Shown in pieces: positions 49,672 to 57,864 of a stretch of DNA of 64,000 nt. The translations under genes and the position numbers were made by a program. Source of the stretch: Ruminococcus_C callidus. GTDB lineage: Bacteria; Bacillota; Clostridia; Oscillospirales; Ruminococcaceae. The stretch covers positions 2,914,001 through 2,978,000 of the forward strand of contig NZ_CP186925.1 of NCBI RefSeq assembly GCF_049562855.1, written 5' to 3'. Each line of letters begins with the position of its first letter. The stretch's first letter is position 1. The notes under the pieces are model-generated. The model was not told the DNA's origin, made no database searches, and worked only from the letters and a program-made list of their open reading frames with translations.

Positions 49672-51991
49672 CTGTCATCGCTCCTTCCTCCGGTGTTTCC
49701 TCCAAGCCCAGTTCCGACGGGGAAAGCTGGGACTTGGCGATCTGCTGATATACCTCACAGTTCTTCAGCAGTTCCTCATGGGTGCCCTTGCCGACAATTT
49801 TGCCTTCTTCCAGAACCAGAATCTGGTCAGCATGGAGAATGGTGCTGATTCGCTGTGCCACGATGATCATGGTGCTGTCCTGCACCTGTTCTCCCAGTGC
49901 CTTTCGCAGAGCCGCATCGGTTTTCAGATCCAGTGCGGAGAAGCTGTCGTCAAAGACGAACACTTTCGGGTGCTTGGCAATGGCTCTGGCGATAGTCAGA
50001 CGCTGTTTCTGTCCGCCGGAAACATTGGTACCGCCCTGTGCAATGGTACTGTCAAACCGGTCGGGCTTCTCTTGGATAAATTCCATTGCCTGTGCAATTT
50101 CCGCCGCCTGCTGTACTTCTGCATCGGAAGCGTCCGGATTGCCGAACCGCAGGTTGCTGGCAATGGTACCGGAGAACAGCACGCCCTTTTGCGGAACAAA
50201 ACCGATCTGCTGCCGCAGTTCTTCCAGCGGCAGGTCACGCAGTTCCACGCCGTCCAGCGTAATGCTGCCTGCTGTGACATCGTACAGACGGGGAATCAGG
50301 TTCACCAGTGTGGACTTGCCGCAGCCGGTGCTGCCGATGATCGCCGTGGTCTGGTTGGGCTTTGCCGTGAAGCAAAGGTCTGTCAGAGCGTTCTCCTCCG
50401 CATGCGGATAGCGGAAGCAGACATGATCAAAGGTCAGCACGCCCTTGCTGTCCTGCAAATGTTTCGGCTGTGCTGTTTCCTGTACAGAGGTCTTGGTTTG
50501 CAGCACTTCGTCAATACGTTTGGCTGCCACAGAACCACGGGGCAGCATGACGGACATCATGGTCAGCATCAGGAACGACATGACGATCATCATCGCATAC
50601 GTAATGAATGCAGTCATAGAGCCGACCTGCATAGAGCCGCCGTCAATGCGGTGAGAACCGACCCACACGATCAGAATGGTCAGGCTGTACATGATCAGCA
50701 TCATCACCGGCATCATGAAGGTCATGACACGGTTGACAAACAGGTTGGTCTTGGTGAGGTCGCGGTTCGCCTTGTCGAAGCGTTCTTCCTCGGTCTTTTC
50801 CCGTCCGAACGCCCGAATGACGGACAGTCCGGTCAGGATCTCACGGGAAACCAGATTCACCTTATCCACCAGCACCTGCATTTTCTGGAACTTCGGCATA
50901 GCGATCGCCATCAGCACGCCGACGATTCCCAGAATTACCAGCACTGCCAGTACAATGACCCAGCCCATGCCGGCTCCGGTGTGTACCACTTTCAGAACGC
51001 CGCCAATGCCCAGAATCGGAGCATACAGCAGCATTCGCAGGAAAATCGCCGTAACCATCTGCACCTGCTGAATATCATTGGTGCTTCGGGTAATCAGTGA
51101 AGCAGTGGAAAACTGATCCATTTCCGCACTGGAAAACTGCATGACACGGCTGAACACCTTGCCGCGGAGATCACGTCCGACACCGGCACCCACGCGGGAA
51201 GCCACATAACAAACACAAATCGCCGCAGCCATCATGGCAAATGCCATCGCCATCATCTTGCTGCCGGTTCGCCAGAGATAGCTGGTCTGGATCTTGTCTA
51301 TGTCCAGCCCTGCGTCTTTGTCACACTGCACCGCATAGGCAACGCCCATAGACTGTACCAGCGAATCCCCCATAGTGTCCAGCATATCTTCCAGCTGGGA
51401 ACGCATCTGGGTGACTGTATCTTCATTGAGCTGTCCGCTCTGCTGCATTGCCGCAAACACGGGGCGGACATCGACACAAGTCACTGTGGACGAGTTGCCG
51501 TCGCTGTCCTCCTCTGTCCGCTGAAACGGTTGCAGTTCTACGCCCATGGCAGCACCGAGTTCCTCCACGGTCATCTGCTCCATCTGAGCCGCCGCGTTGG
51601 GATCGGTCTGCTGCTGTGCCAGCATCTCCCGAAAGCTGTCCTCACTCATCATGGACATCTGATAGTTCAGCAGCACCGGTACCAGCAGGTCGCTGTCCAG
51701 TTCGTCCAGATCTTTGCCCGACAGACTTTCCTTTCTCTGTTCTCCGTCATAGGCATTCTGCCACTTCTGTTTTTCGCTTTCCGTCATGAAAAGCTGGGCG
51801 TTTTCGAATTCTTCTGCCGTGATCTGTTCCGGCAGAATGTGTTCCACGCCGCTGTTCTGGATTCCGGTGTCAATAATATCCGAAGTGTACTGCGGCAGGG
51901 ACAGGTCACAAAATGCCTGTACCACCAACAGCACCAAGATCAGCAACACGGAACTCCAGTAGGGTTTCAGATTTTTGAAAAGTTTACCCAT
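49661..51991 (-). CDS. ABC exporter half-transporter with large extracellular insert, degenerate ATPase
   Basis: A 776-residue partner subunit. It differs from its paralogue at 10451 by about 190 extra residues between membrane helices 1 and 2 (about residues 35-225: ITAEEFENAQLFMTESEKQKW to QSMGVAYAVQCDKDAGL), predicted extracellular. The ATPase domain has Walker A GSTGCGKST, signature VSGGQKQRL and a Walker B reading VFVFDDSFSALD, with Asp in place of Glu, so it forms the degenerate site of a heterodimer. Proteins of this length with a glutamine-rich ectodomain are common in gut Clostridia. Its start overlaps the end of the marR gene by eight bases. Confidence 0.92.
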   Translation of the reverse strand: MGKLFKNLKPYWSSVLLILVLLVVQAFCDLSLPQYTSDIIDTGIQNSGVEHILPEQITAEEFENAQLFMTESEKQKWQNAYDGEQRKESLSGKDLDELDSDLLVPVLLNYQMSMMSEDSFREMLAQQQTDPNAAAQMEQMTVEELGAAMGVELQPFQRTEEDSDGNSSTVTCVDVRPVFAAMQQSGQLNEDTVTQMRSQLEDMLDTMGDSLVQSMGVAYAVQCDKDAGLDIDKIQTSYLWRTGSKMMAMAFAMMAAAICVCYVASRVGAGVGRDLRGKVFSRVMQFSSAEMDQFSTASLITRSTNDIQQVQMVTAIFLRMLLYAPILGIGGVLKVVHTGAGMGWVIVLAVLVILGIVGVLMAIAMPKFQKMQVLVDKVNLVSREILTGLSVIRAFGREKTEEERFDKANRDLTKTNLFVNRVMTFMMPVMMLIMYSLTILIVWVGSHRIDGGSMQVGSMTAFITYAMMIVMSFLMLTMMSVMLPRGSVAAKRIDEVLQTKTSVQETAQPKHLQDSKGVLTFDHVCFRYPHAEENALTDLCFTAKPNQTTAIIGSTGCGKSTLVNLIPRLYDVTAGSITLDGVELRDLPLEELRQQIGFVPQKGVLFSGTIASNLRFGNPDASDAEVQQAAEIAQAMEFIQEKPDRFDSTIAQGGTNVSGGQKQRLTIARAIAKHPKVFVFDDSFSALDLKTDAALRKALGEQVQDSTMIIVAQRISTILHADQILVLEEGKIVGKGTHEELLKNCEVYQQIAKSQLSPSELGLEETPEEGAMTDGE

Positions 51992-52454
51992 TGGTCGCGC
52001 TCTCTCCTTTCATTTCCTCCAGTTCCTCTGAGGCCGCCGCATAGAGCCGCTGAAGCAGTTCCATCAGCTGGTCGGCTTCTTCCTGTGTAAAGCGTTTCTG
52101 AATCCCCCTGTGAAAATCCTCCAACAGCTGATTCGCCCGCTGCACCTCTGCCTCGCCGGCAGCCGTCAGTGTCACATAGGTATTCCGCCGGTCAGTGCGG
52201 CATACTTCGCGGCAGATATAACCGTCGTTTTCCAGCCCACGCAGCGTGCGAGAAACTGCCGGCTGGGGCACGTGCATCTTCTGTGTCACCATAGACACCG
52301 TGCTGCCCTCCGGATTGGTTTTCCGCTGTCCGGCAATTACAAACATCACCATATACTCCTGTCGGGACAGCGGCAGCAGCGAAAACAGATTCAGACTGCG
52401 AAACGCATTTATCACCCCGAAAAATGTTTTTGCATCACACTTCAAGTGTTCCAC
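51984..52454 (-). CDS. MarR-family repressor of the second ABC exporter
   Basis: A 156-residue winged-helix protein. The DNA-binding part is SRQEYMVMFVIAGQ...VSMVTQKMHVPQPAVSRTLRGLENDGYICREVCRTDRRNTYVTLTAAG, with the recognition helix in PQPAVSRTLRGLE and the Asp-Arg-Arg wing. It heads a marR-ABC-ABC operon arranged like the one at 8547-12657, but the two regulators are only distantly similar and their palindromes differ, so each probably answers its own signal. A CACCTCC-type site precedes the ATG. Confidence 0.88.
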   Translation of the reverse strand: MEHLKCDAKTFFGVINAFRSLNLFSLLPLSRQEYMVMFVIAGQRKTNPEGSTVSMVTQKMHVPQPAVSRTLRGLENDGYICREVCRTDRRNTYVTLTAAGEAEVQRANQLLEDFHRGIQKRFTQEEADQLMELLQRLYAAASEELEEMKGESATNG

Positions 52455-52470
52455 CTCCTATTTGTATTCA

Positions 52471-52498
52471 ATAACATTGTTATGAAATAACTTTGTTC
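52471..52498 (-). promoter_or_regulatory. Probable MarR operator of operon 2
   Basis: The palindrome ATAACATTGTTAT (52471-52483) is followed by a half-site AATAACTTTGTT (52487-52498). It lies at the predicted transcription start (about 52493), between promoter and ribosome site. Confidence 0.65.
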
Positions 52499-52499
52499 T

Positions 52500-52528
52500 A
52501 TTATAACGCATGCTATTTATTTTGTCAA
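52500..52528 (-). promoter_or_regulatory. Perfect sigma-A promoter of operon 2
   Basis: On the minus strand TTGACA (52523-52528), 17 bases, TATAAT (52500-52505). Confidence 0.85.
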
Positions 52529-52651
52529 GGGGATTTTGCAGTTTTCATCTGCCTGACACAAAAAAAGTGCATTCCGCCAAAGCACAGCAGAATGCACGAA
52601 AAAGTTTTATTCAATTTGTTCAGAACCACAAAAATCCGAACGAGTTCTTAA

Positions 52652-52824
52652 GGCAATACCGCACAAAGATTGTGCGACAGATGCGTCGTCAGATTTTTCG
52701 ACAGATTGCATAGAAATTCCGCAGGCATACTTTATGTATGGCAAGGGATTTCTGGGCAATATGACGGAAAATCTGCACGCAGATTGCGTACAAAGCCGTC
52801 AGGCGGGCTTTATGCAGTGTTTCC
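52652..52824 (+). mobile_element. Hybrid A/B MITE, 173 bp, abutting a stop codon
   Basis: The left tip is A-type (GGCAATACCGCACAAAG) and the interior and right tip are B-type (CTTTATGCAGTGTTTCC). Flanks TTAA and TTAC agree at 3 of 4. The right flank TTA is the stop codon of the gene at 52825. Confidence 0.88.
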
Positions 52825-53415
52825 TTACCCCAGCCGCTTTTTCAGATCTTCCCAGACGCGGCGGGAGATCTCTGCGGTATGGTCTGCATCACCGTCCGGC
52901 AGGGACAGATTCCGCAGCACGCAAACAGAAATGACCAGATCTGCCAGAAACAAAACGACTACACCAGTCACCAGTTTTCCGGAAACATAGCCGGGAATCC
53001 GGTGAAACAGCATCATCAGAAACGGATTGATGCGATAGAGGGCAAATGTGCCCAGCAGTCCGAACGGCAGCATGGTTTCCAGACAGATCCGTCCGTGAAT
53101 GTTGAACTTCATGTCGTGATAATCCCACCAGCGTGTGTGGAACACTCGTTCCATGAGGGCACTGACTGCGTATTCCAGCAGACTGCACAACAGAATGATC
53201 GAGAAGAACACGTGCCAATAGCCGTAGTGGCTACCCTGAAACAGCAGGGTGATGCCCAGCATGCCGGCTCCATAAATCGGACAACAGGGCCCCAGCAGAA
53301 AGCCGCGGTTGGTGAGATGCCGTTCCCGCACGCCCATGTACAAGACTTCCATAAACCAGCCCATGGCGGCATAGGCGAAGAAAAGGGCAGCACATTCTGT
53401 TAAATTGTATACCAT
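52825..53415 (-). CDS. CmpB-like putative ABC-transporter type IV membrane protein
   Basis: A 196-residue protein with five or six helices. The N-terminal FFAYAAMGWFMEVLYMGVRERHLTNRGFLLGPCCPIYGAGMLGI matches the Firmicute family known as putative ABC-transporter type IV (CmpB), including the conserved GPxxPIYG segment; SLLEYAVSALMERVFHTRWWDYHDMKFNIHGRICLE is its second signature. The biochemical role of the family is not established. It starts three bases after the HD-domain gene with AAAGGAGGG inside that gene's end, so the two are co-translated. The C-terminal 40 residues are cytoplasmic. Confidence 0.82.
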   Translation of the reverse strand: MVYNLTECAALFFAYAAMGWFMEVLYMGVRERHLTNRGFLLGPCCPIYGAGMLGITLLFQGSHYGYWHVFFSIILLCSLLEYAVSALMERVFHTRWWDYHDMKFNIHGRICLETMLPFGLLGTFALYRINPFLMMLFHRIPGYVSGKLVTGVVVLFLADLVISVCVLRNLSLPDGDADHTAEISRRVWEDLKKRLG

Positions 53416-53418
53416 CTG

Positions 53419-53919
53419 TCAGACCCTCCTTTTCCGGAACAGAGCTGCCGCTGCATGAACCATGCCCGCTGCCGTTTCCAGCGTGGAGCAGTACTTGTCC
53501 GCAAGGCAGACGATCACCGCTTCTCTGGAACGGGGCACGAACCGCAGCGTCAAGGGCCACATGTGTGTGGTAATGATATGCTGCACCTCTGCATTGACGT
53601 GAAACCGCATTGCCGCATTTTTGCAGGCAATGTGCGGGTGTGCAAAGCCGTGGAGCACACCCTCGTCCACATGGTTGTGCCAGTCGTACAAGTAGAAATC
53701 ATGGAGCAGTGCCCCGAGGATCAGATTTTCATAATTTACATGGATATGCAGACCAACGGCAATGACACAGCTGATCCGCACTACCGAAAGGCAGTGCTGC
53801 AATGTGCTGGTCGTTCCGTGCTGAACATACTCGTCCATGGAGCAGACCGCATTGTCCTGCAAATATTTCTGCATTTTTGCCTGTGCCAGTTCCAGTGTTT
53901 CTTTTTCCTGTAAAGACAT
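53419..53919 (-). CDS. HD-domain phosphohydrolase
   Basis: A 166-residue cytoplasmic protein with the HD metal motif: His in TLQHCLSVVRIS, the HD pair in GALLHDFYLYDW near residue 80, His in ITTHMWPL and Asp in CLADKYCS near 145. HD proteins hydrolyse phosphomonoesters or nucleotides; the substrate is unknown. It is short and resembles Firmicute HD proteins that accompany CmpB-like membrane proteins. The ATG at 53919 follows AGGAGG; the open frame upstream to 53949 has no site. It is the first gene of a two-gene operon. Confidence 0.82.
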   Translation of the reverse strand: MSLQEKETLELAQAKMQKYLQDNAVCSMDEYVQHGTTSTLQHCLSVVRISCVIAVGLHIHVNYENLILGALLHDFYLYDWHNHVDEGVLHGFAHPHIACKNAAMRFHVNAEVQHIITTHMWPLTLRFVPRSREAVIVCLADKYCSTLETAAGMVHAAAALFRKRRV

Positions 53920-54023
53920 AAATTCCTCCTGCCGCAAAGATCGCAGCAATTTTCTCCGGTACGTTCTCCCACCGGTATCCCCCTGTTTTCCTCAATCTTA
54001 TCCTATTACTTCTGTTCTCCTAC

Positions 54024-54052
54024 ATTATAGCGGATTTTTGCCGTATTGTCAA
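54024..54052 (-). promoter_or_regulatory. Perfect sigma-A promoter of the HD-CmpB operon
   Basis: On the minus strand TTGACA (54047-54052), 17 bases, TATAAT (54024-54029). Confidence 0.85.
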
Positions 54053-54189
54053 CAAAGTCTGCGTTATTTTTTTCGATAATTCCGCCAAAGAACAAGCCGG
54101 TTTTCGCTGTTCCCCCGTAATTTTGACAAAATCTCGATTTTTCCGTTGCATGCAGCAGCACTTTATCGTACAAATATGCTAAAAAGCAC

Positions 54190-54218
54190 TTGCAATTCCG
54201 CAAAAAGCATGGTAAAAT
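54190..54218 (+). promoter_or_regulatory. Promoter of the glucosaminidase gene
   Basis: TTGCAA at 54190-54195, 17 bases, TAAAAT at 54213-54218. Divergent from the HD-operon promoter about 140 bases away. Confidence 0.7.
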
Positions 54219-54260
54219 AGATAACGAACGCAAAATCCAATTTTTTCAAGGAGGTTTATT

Positions 54261-55454
54261 TTGCAACATTTTCCATTCTGGCTGGCACTTGCCGCGGGGC
54301 TGGGGACTGCCTGTCTGCTGGGCGGTGTTTCCGCAGCGGCGGAGGACTTCTCTGCCGTACCGGTGGCAACCGCAACCACCCAAGGCACATGGGAAACCCG
54401 CGGGGACGGCAGCCGCTGCTATTACGATGCCGACGGGACACCGGTCACCGGCGAAGTCACCATAGACGGCACCGCCTATCTGTTCGACTACACCGGCACC
54501 CAGAAAACCGGCTGGCGGACAGTTGACGGAGAACGCCGGTACTACGATCCGGAAACCGGCGAATTGGTTCTGGGCTGGGTGGAGTCCGGCGGCTACCGCT
54601 ATTACACCGACGACAGCGGGCTGAAAGAAACCGGCGAACAGGAAATCGACGGACACCGCTACAGCTTCTCGGAAACATACGGCATGCAGGACACAGGGAT
54701 ACACGCCTTTTCTGACGGCAGCCTTTCTTATTATAATGTAGAGGGCGAGATACAGACCGGCTGGCAGACGGACGGCAGCAGCAGCTACTACTTCAGCGAG
54801 GACACCGAAACCGCCCTGCTGGGGCTGCAAGAGATCGACGGGGCGTTGTATTATTTCGGTGAGGACGGCAAGCTGGTTCGCAGCCGCACCGTGACGCTGG
54901 ACGGCGTGGTCTACCGTGCCGATGCCAGCGGCAGGCTGACCACCGAACTCACGCCGATCACCGGCACGGCACAGGCGACTGCCGCACAGATGACCGCCTA
55001 TCTCCGTACAGTGAATCCCAATGTGGCACAGAGCGTACTGGACATGATCCCCTGCTACCTGAGCGAGGGGGCTGCCGAAGGGATCCGCGGGGACATTGCC
55101 TTTGCACAGTCCTGTCTGGAAACGGGGAACTTCACCTTTCGTGGCTCGGCGGTGACGCTGGAGCAGAACAATTTCTGCGGCATGGGCGTGACCAGCAACG
55201 GAGTAAAAGGCAATTCCTTTGCCACGCCGCAGCTGGGAATCCGTGCACAGATCCAGCACCTGAAAGCCTATGCCAGCACGGCAGCCTTGCAGCAGGCCTG
55301 CGTGGACGACCGCTTCCGGTATGTGCAGCGGGGCTGTGCCCCCTATGTGGAGTGGCTGGGGATTCCGGAAAATCCCAACGGCAGGGGCTGGGCAGGCGGT
55401 GCCGGCTACGGGGCAAAGATTCTGCGAATCCTGACAGCGATTCTGCAAATGTAA
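54261..55454 (+). CDS. Secreted N-acetylglucosaminidase with cell-wall-binding repeats
   Basis: A 397-residue peptidoglycan hydrolase. A signal peptide (FPFWLALAAGLGTACLLGGVSA) is followed by about eight choline/glucan-binding-type repeats (residues 45-235; GWRTVDGERRYYDPETGELVLGW, GYRYYTDDSGL, TGWQTDGSSSYYF) and a C-terminal glucosaminidase domain (about 250-397). The catalytic Glu is expected in IRGDIAFAQSCLETGNFTFRG, and NNFCGMGVTSNGVKG is the next family motif. It should cleave between GlcNAc and MurNAc during wall turnover or division. The start is TTG at 54261, with AAGGAGG nine bases upstream. It has its own promoter and terminator. Confidence 0.9.
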   Translation: MQHFPFWLALAAGLGTACLLGGVSAAAEDFSAVPVATATTQGTWETRGDGSRCYYDADGTPVTGEVTIDGTAYLFDYTGTQKTGWRTVDGERRYYDPETGELVLGWVESGGYRYYTDDSGLKETGEQEIDGHRYSFSETYGMQDTGIHAFSDGSLSYYNVEGEIQTGWQTDGSSSYYFSEDTETALLGLQEIDGALYYFGEDGKLVRSRTVTLDGVVYRADASGRLTTELTPITGTAQATAAQMTAYLRTVNPNVAQSVLDMIPCYLSEGAAEGIRGDIAFAQSCLETGNFTFRGSAVTLEQNNFCGMGVTSNGVKGNSFATPQLGIRAQIQHLKAYASTAALQQACVDDRFRYVQRGCAPYVEWLGIPENPNGRGWAGGAGYGAKILRILTAILQM

Positions 55455-55462
55455 GAAAATCG

Positions 55463-55503
55463 AAAACCGGCTCCTGCATGGGAAATGCGGGAGCCGGTTT
55501 TTG
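55463..55503. terminator. Terminator between convergent genes
   Basis: AAAACCGGCTCC pairs with GGAGCCGGTTTT, then TGC. It serves the glucosaminidase gene and possibly the convergent LRR-dockerin gene. Confidence 0.85.
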
Positions 55504-55524
55504 CTATGTTGTTATAATGCGTTG

Positions 55525-57501
55525 TTACTTCGCAAGGACTTCTTCCCAAGAGGTGTTGTGTCCTGCCCCGTGGAGAGCCACGTAGTACATGATGTAGAAG
55601 CTGTCGGTGGAATCCACTATGCCGTTGCCGTCTACATCAGCGGCGGCGATCTGTTCAGCTGTCAGTCCGCCGTCATTGCCTACGGCAACGTTGGCGATAT
55701 AGAGCATGGTGTAGAAGATGTCGGTGGAGTCAATGCCGCCGCTGTTGTCCACGTCGCCCTTGGAAAGAGTGGGTGTCGTCGGCGTGGTGGTTGTTGTAGC
55801 GGTTGTTTCTGCTGTAGTCGTTGTAGTTTCGGTTGTTGCTGTTATTTCTGTTGTAGTCGTTGTAATTTTTTCTGTGATAGTTGTGGTTTCGGTTGTGGTG
55901 GTTGTTGCTGTTGTAGGCGTTGTAGTTTTTGCTGTGGTGGTTGTCGCCGGTGTTTCTGTTGTTGTCGTTGTAGTTTCTTCTGTGGTAGTTGTTTCTTCGG
56001 TGGTGGTTGTGATTTCAGTTGTTGTGGTGGTTTCTGTCGTTGTGGTTGGCTTGTCCAGTGCTACAAAAGGAATGTCATTTTCCTTAGCATAGGTTTCTGC
56101 ATAAGAACCGGTGTAGCCGTATATTGTCAGATTGCTGCAACCTTCAAAAGCCTCCACATCAATACTTGTCACGCTGTCTGGTATTGTGATTTCTGTTAAA
56201 CTGGTACAGCCGTGAAAAGCATATGCTCTGATACTCGTCACACTGTCCGGTATCCTAATTGCCGTCAAACTGGTACAGCCGGAAAAAGCACTCTCTCTAA
56301 TTTCCGTCACACTGTCTGATATTGTAATTGCTGTCAAACTGGTACAGCCGGAAAAAGCAGCCCCTTTAATTTCCGTCACACTGTCTGGTATCGTAATTTC
56401 TGTCAAACTGGTACAGCCGGAAAAAGCTAACCATCCAATACTCGTCACGCTGTCTGGTATTGTAATCTTAGATACTAACGTTCCATTTACATAGAGGTTT
56501 GCCCCCATACGCAATGGATTTGAAAATTCAGAGTAGAAATCAATCTTGCACCAAGAATCCAAATCAGAAATAAAAACATTCTTTAAATTGGTACAGCCTT
56601 CAAAAGCACTCTCTCTAATTCTAATTTCCGTCACGCTGTCTGGTATCGTGATTGATGTCAAACTAGTACAGTTGTAAAAAGCACAACATCCTATTTCCGT
56701 CACACTGTCCGGTATCGTGATTGCTGCCAAACTGGTACAGCTGTCAAAAGCATTATCTCCAATACTCGTCACACCGCTGGGTATCAAAACAGCACCTGTA
56801 CAAGTCTTTCCATCAATCAAAATATGATTGACAATTACCAATGGATCTTTCGCTTGTTTGGCTGTTAACCAAGGGGTTTCACCAAAAGCATCAGATCCAA
56901 TAGATGTCACGCTGTCCGGTATCGTGATTTCGGTCAAACCACTACAGTTAGAAAAAGCATCATCTCCAATGCTCGTCACACTGTCCGGTATCGTGATTTC
57001 TGTCAAACTGGTACAGTAAAAAAAAGCATGCTCTCTAATACTTGTCACGCTGTCCGGTATCGTGATTGTCGTCAAACCGGTACAACCGGAAAAATTACCA
57101 TATCCAATTTCCGTCACGCTGTCCGGTATCGTGATTGCTGTCAAACCGGTACAGTTGGAAAAAGCACAATATCCTATTTCCGTCACACTGTCCGGTATCG
57201 TGATTGCTGCCAAACTGGCACACCTGGAAAAAGCATTAACTCCAATACTTGTCACGCATTTTCCGTCAATCTCAGCCGGAATTTCTACAGATTCAACATC
57301 TGTATTACAACCGACTATGGAAACCGAATCATCATCGTTCTTATAGTACAAATCCCCATAAGTTCCGTCATACACATTCGCACTCGCCGACAGCACCGTT
57401 CCCACGCTTTCCAGCACGCTCTGCACCCCAGACAGCCCCACACTGCCCAGACAAAGCACGCCGGCGGTCGCCGCGGCAAGCACTTTTTTCCACAACTTCA
57501 T
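55525..57501 (-). CDS. Large secreted BspA-like LRR protein with Thr-rich linker and dockerin
   Basis: A 658-residue exported protein. The signal peptide (KLWKKVLAAATAGVLCLGSVG) nearly equals that of the protein at 40193, as does the following YDGTYGDLYY. About 16 LRR_5 repeats (TSIGxxAFxxCTSLTxITIPDSV) cover residues 60-485, broken by two non-repeat islands (DAFGETPWLTAKQAKDPLV and FISDLDSWCKIDFYSEFSNP). A linker of roughly 90 residues made almost only of Thr with Glu and Ala leads to a dockerin almost identical to that of 40193 (GDVDNSGGIDSTDIFYTML and VDGNGIVDSTDSFYIMYYV). I chose the second ATG (57501), seven bases from GGAGG. The likely role is adhesion or display on the cellulosome; no catalytic domain is seen. 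Confidence 0.88.
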   Translation of the reverse strand: MKLWKKVLAAATAGVLCLGSVGLSGVQSVLESVGTVLSASANVYDGTYGDLYYKNDDDSVSIVGCNTDVESVEIPAEIDGKCVTSIGVNAFSRCASLAAITIPDSVTEIGYCAFSNCTGLTAITIPDSVTEIGYGNFSGCTGLTTITIPDSVTSIREHAFFYCTSLTEITIPDSVTSIGDDAFSNCSGLTEITIPDSVTSIGSDAFGETPWLTAKQAKDPLVIVNHILIDGKTCTGAVLIPSGVTSIGDNAFDSCTSLAAITIPDSVTEIGCCAFYNCTSLTSITIPDSVTEIRIRESAFEGCTNLKNVFISDLDSWCKIDFYSEFSNPLRMGANLYVNGTLVSKITIPDSVTSIGWLAFSGCTSLTEITIPDSVTEIKGAAFSGCTSLTAITISDSVTEIRESAFSGCTSLTAIRIPDSVTSIRAYAFHGCTSLTEITIPDSVTSIDVEAFEGCSNLTIYGYTGSYAETYAKENDIPFVALDKPTTTTETTTTTEITTTTEETTTTEETTTTTTETPATTTTAKTTTPTTATTTTTETTTITEKITTTTTEITATTETTTTTAETTATTTTTPTTPTLSKGDVDNSGGIDSTDIFYTMLYIANVAVGNDGGLTAEQIAAADVDGNGIVDSTDSFYIMYYVALHGAGHNTSWEEVLAK

Positions 57502-57613
57502 CTTCATTCCTCCGTTTCTTTTTCGTTGCAAAATACTTACAATCACAGTATACCATATCTTTCAAGAAAAGTCAACTCTTTCACAAAAAAACATGAAAAG
57601 CAATTTTTATGAC

Positions 57614-57753
57614 AGCCTCCCCTGAAAGGGGAGGGGGACCGCCGTTAGGCGGTGGAGGGGTTCTTTTGTGAAATCCTTTTATGACGTTTTCGGCATAAGT
57701 GGAAACCCCTCAGTCAGTGCTACGCACTGCCAGCTCCCCTTTCAGGGGAGCCT
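57614..57753. repeat. Palindromic repeat with CTCCCCTGAAAGGGGAG ends
   Basis: Ends GCCTCCCCTGAAAGGGGAG and CTCCCCTTTCAGGGGAGCC are inverted, each itself a palindrome. The interior has ACCGCC/GGCGGT and AGTGC/GCACT stems and AACCCCTC/GAGGGGTT. I recall similar dispersed repeats in other gut Ruminococcaceae; it is unrelated to the A/B family. Confidence 0.75.
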
Positions 57754-57821
57754 TACTTGCCAAACTTCATAATTTTGCACAATTTAAATCAGTACACTTT
57801 TGAAAATTGATTTTCACAACA

Positions 57822-57855
57822 AAAAACCGGCTTCTACCCCCAGAAACCGGTTTTA
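57822..57855 (-). terminator. Terminator of the PH-domain operon
   Basis: AAAACCGG and CCGGTTTT arms about 16 bases apart, ten bases beyond the stop codon at 57865. Confidence 0.7.
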
Positions 57856-57864
57856 CAAATTGAT

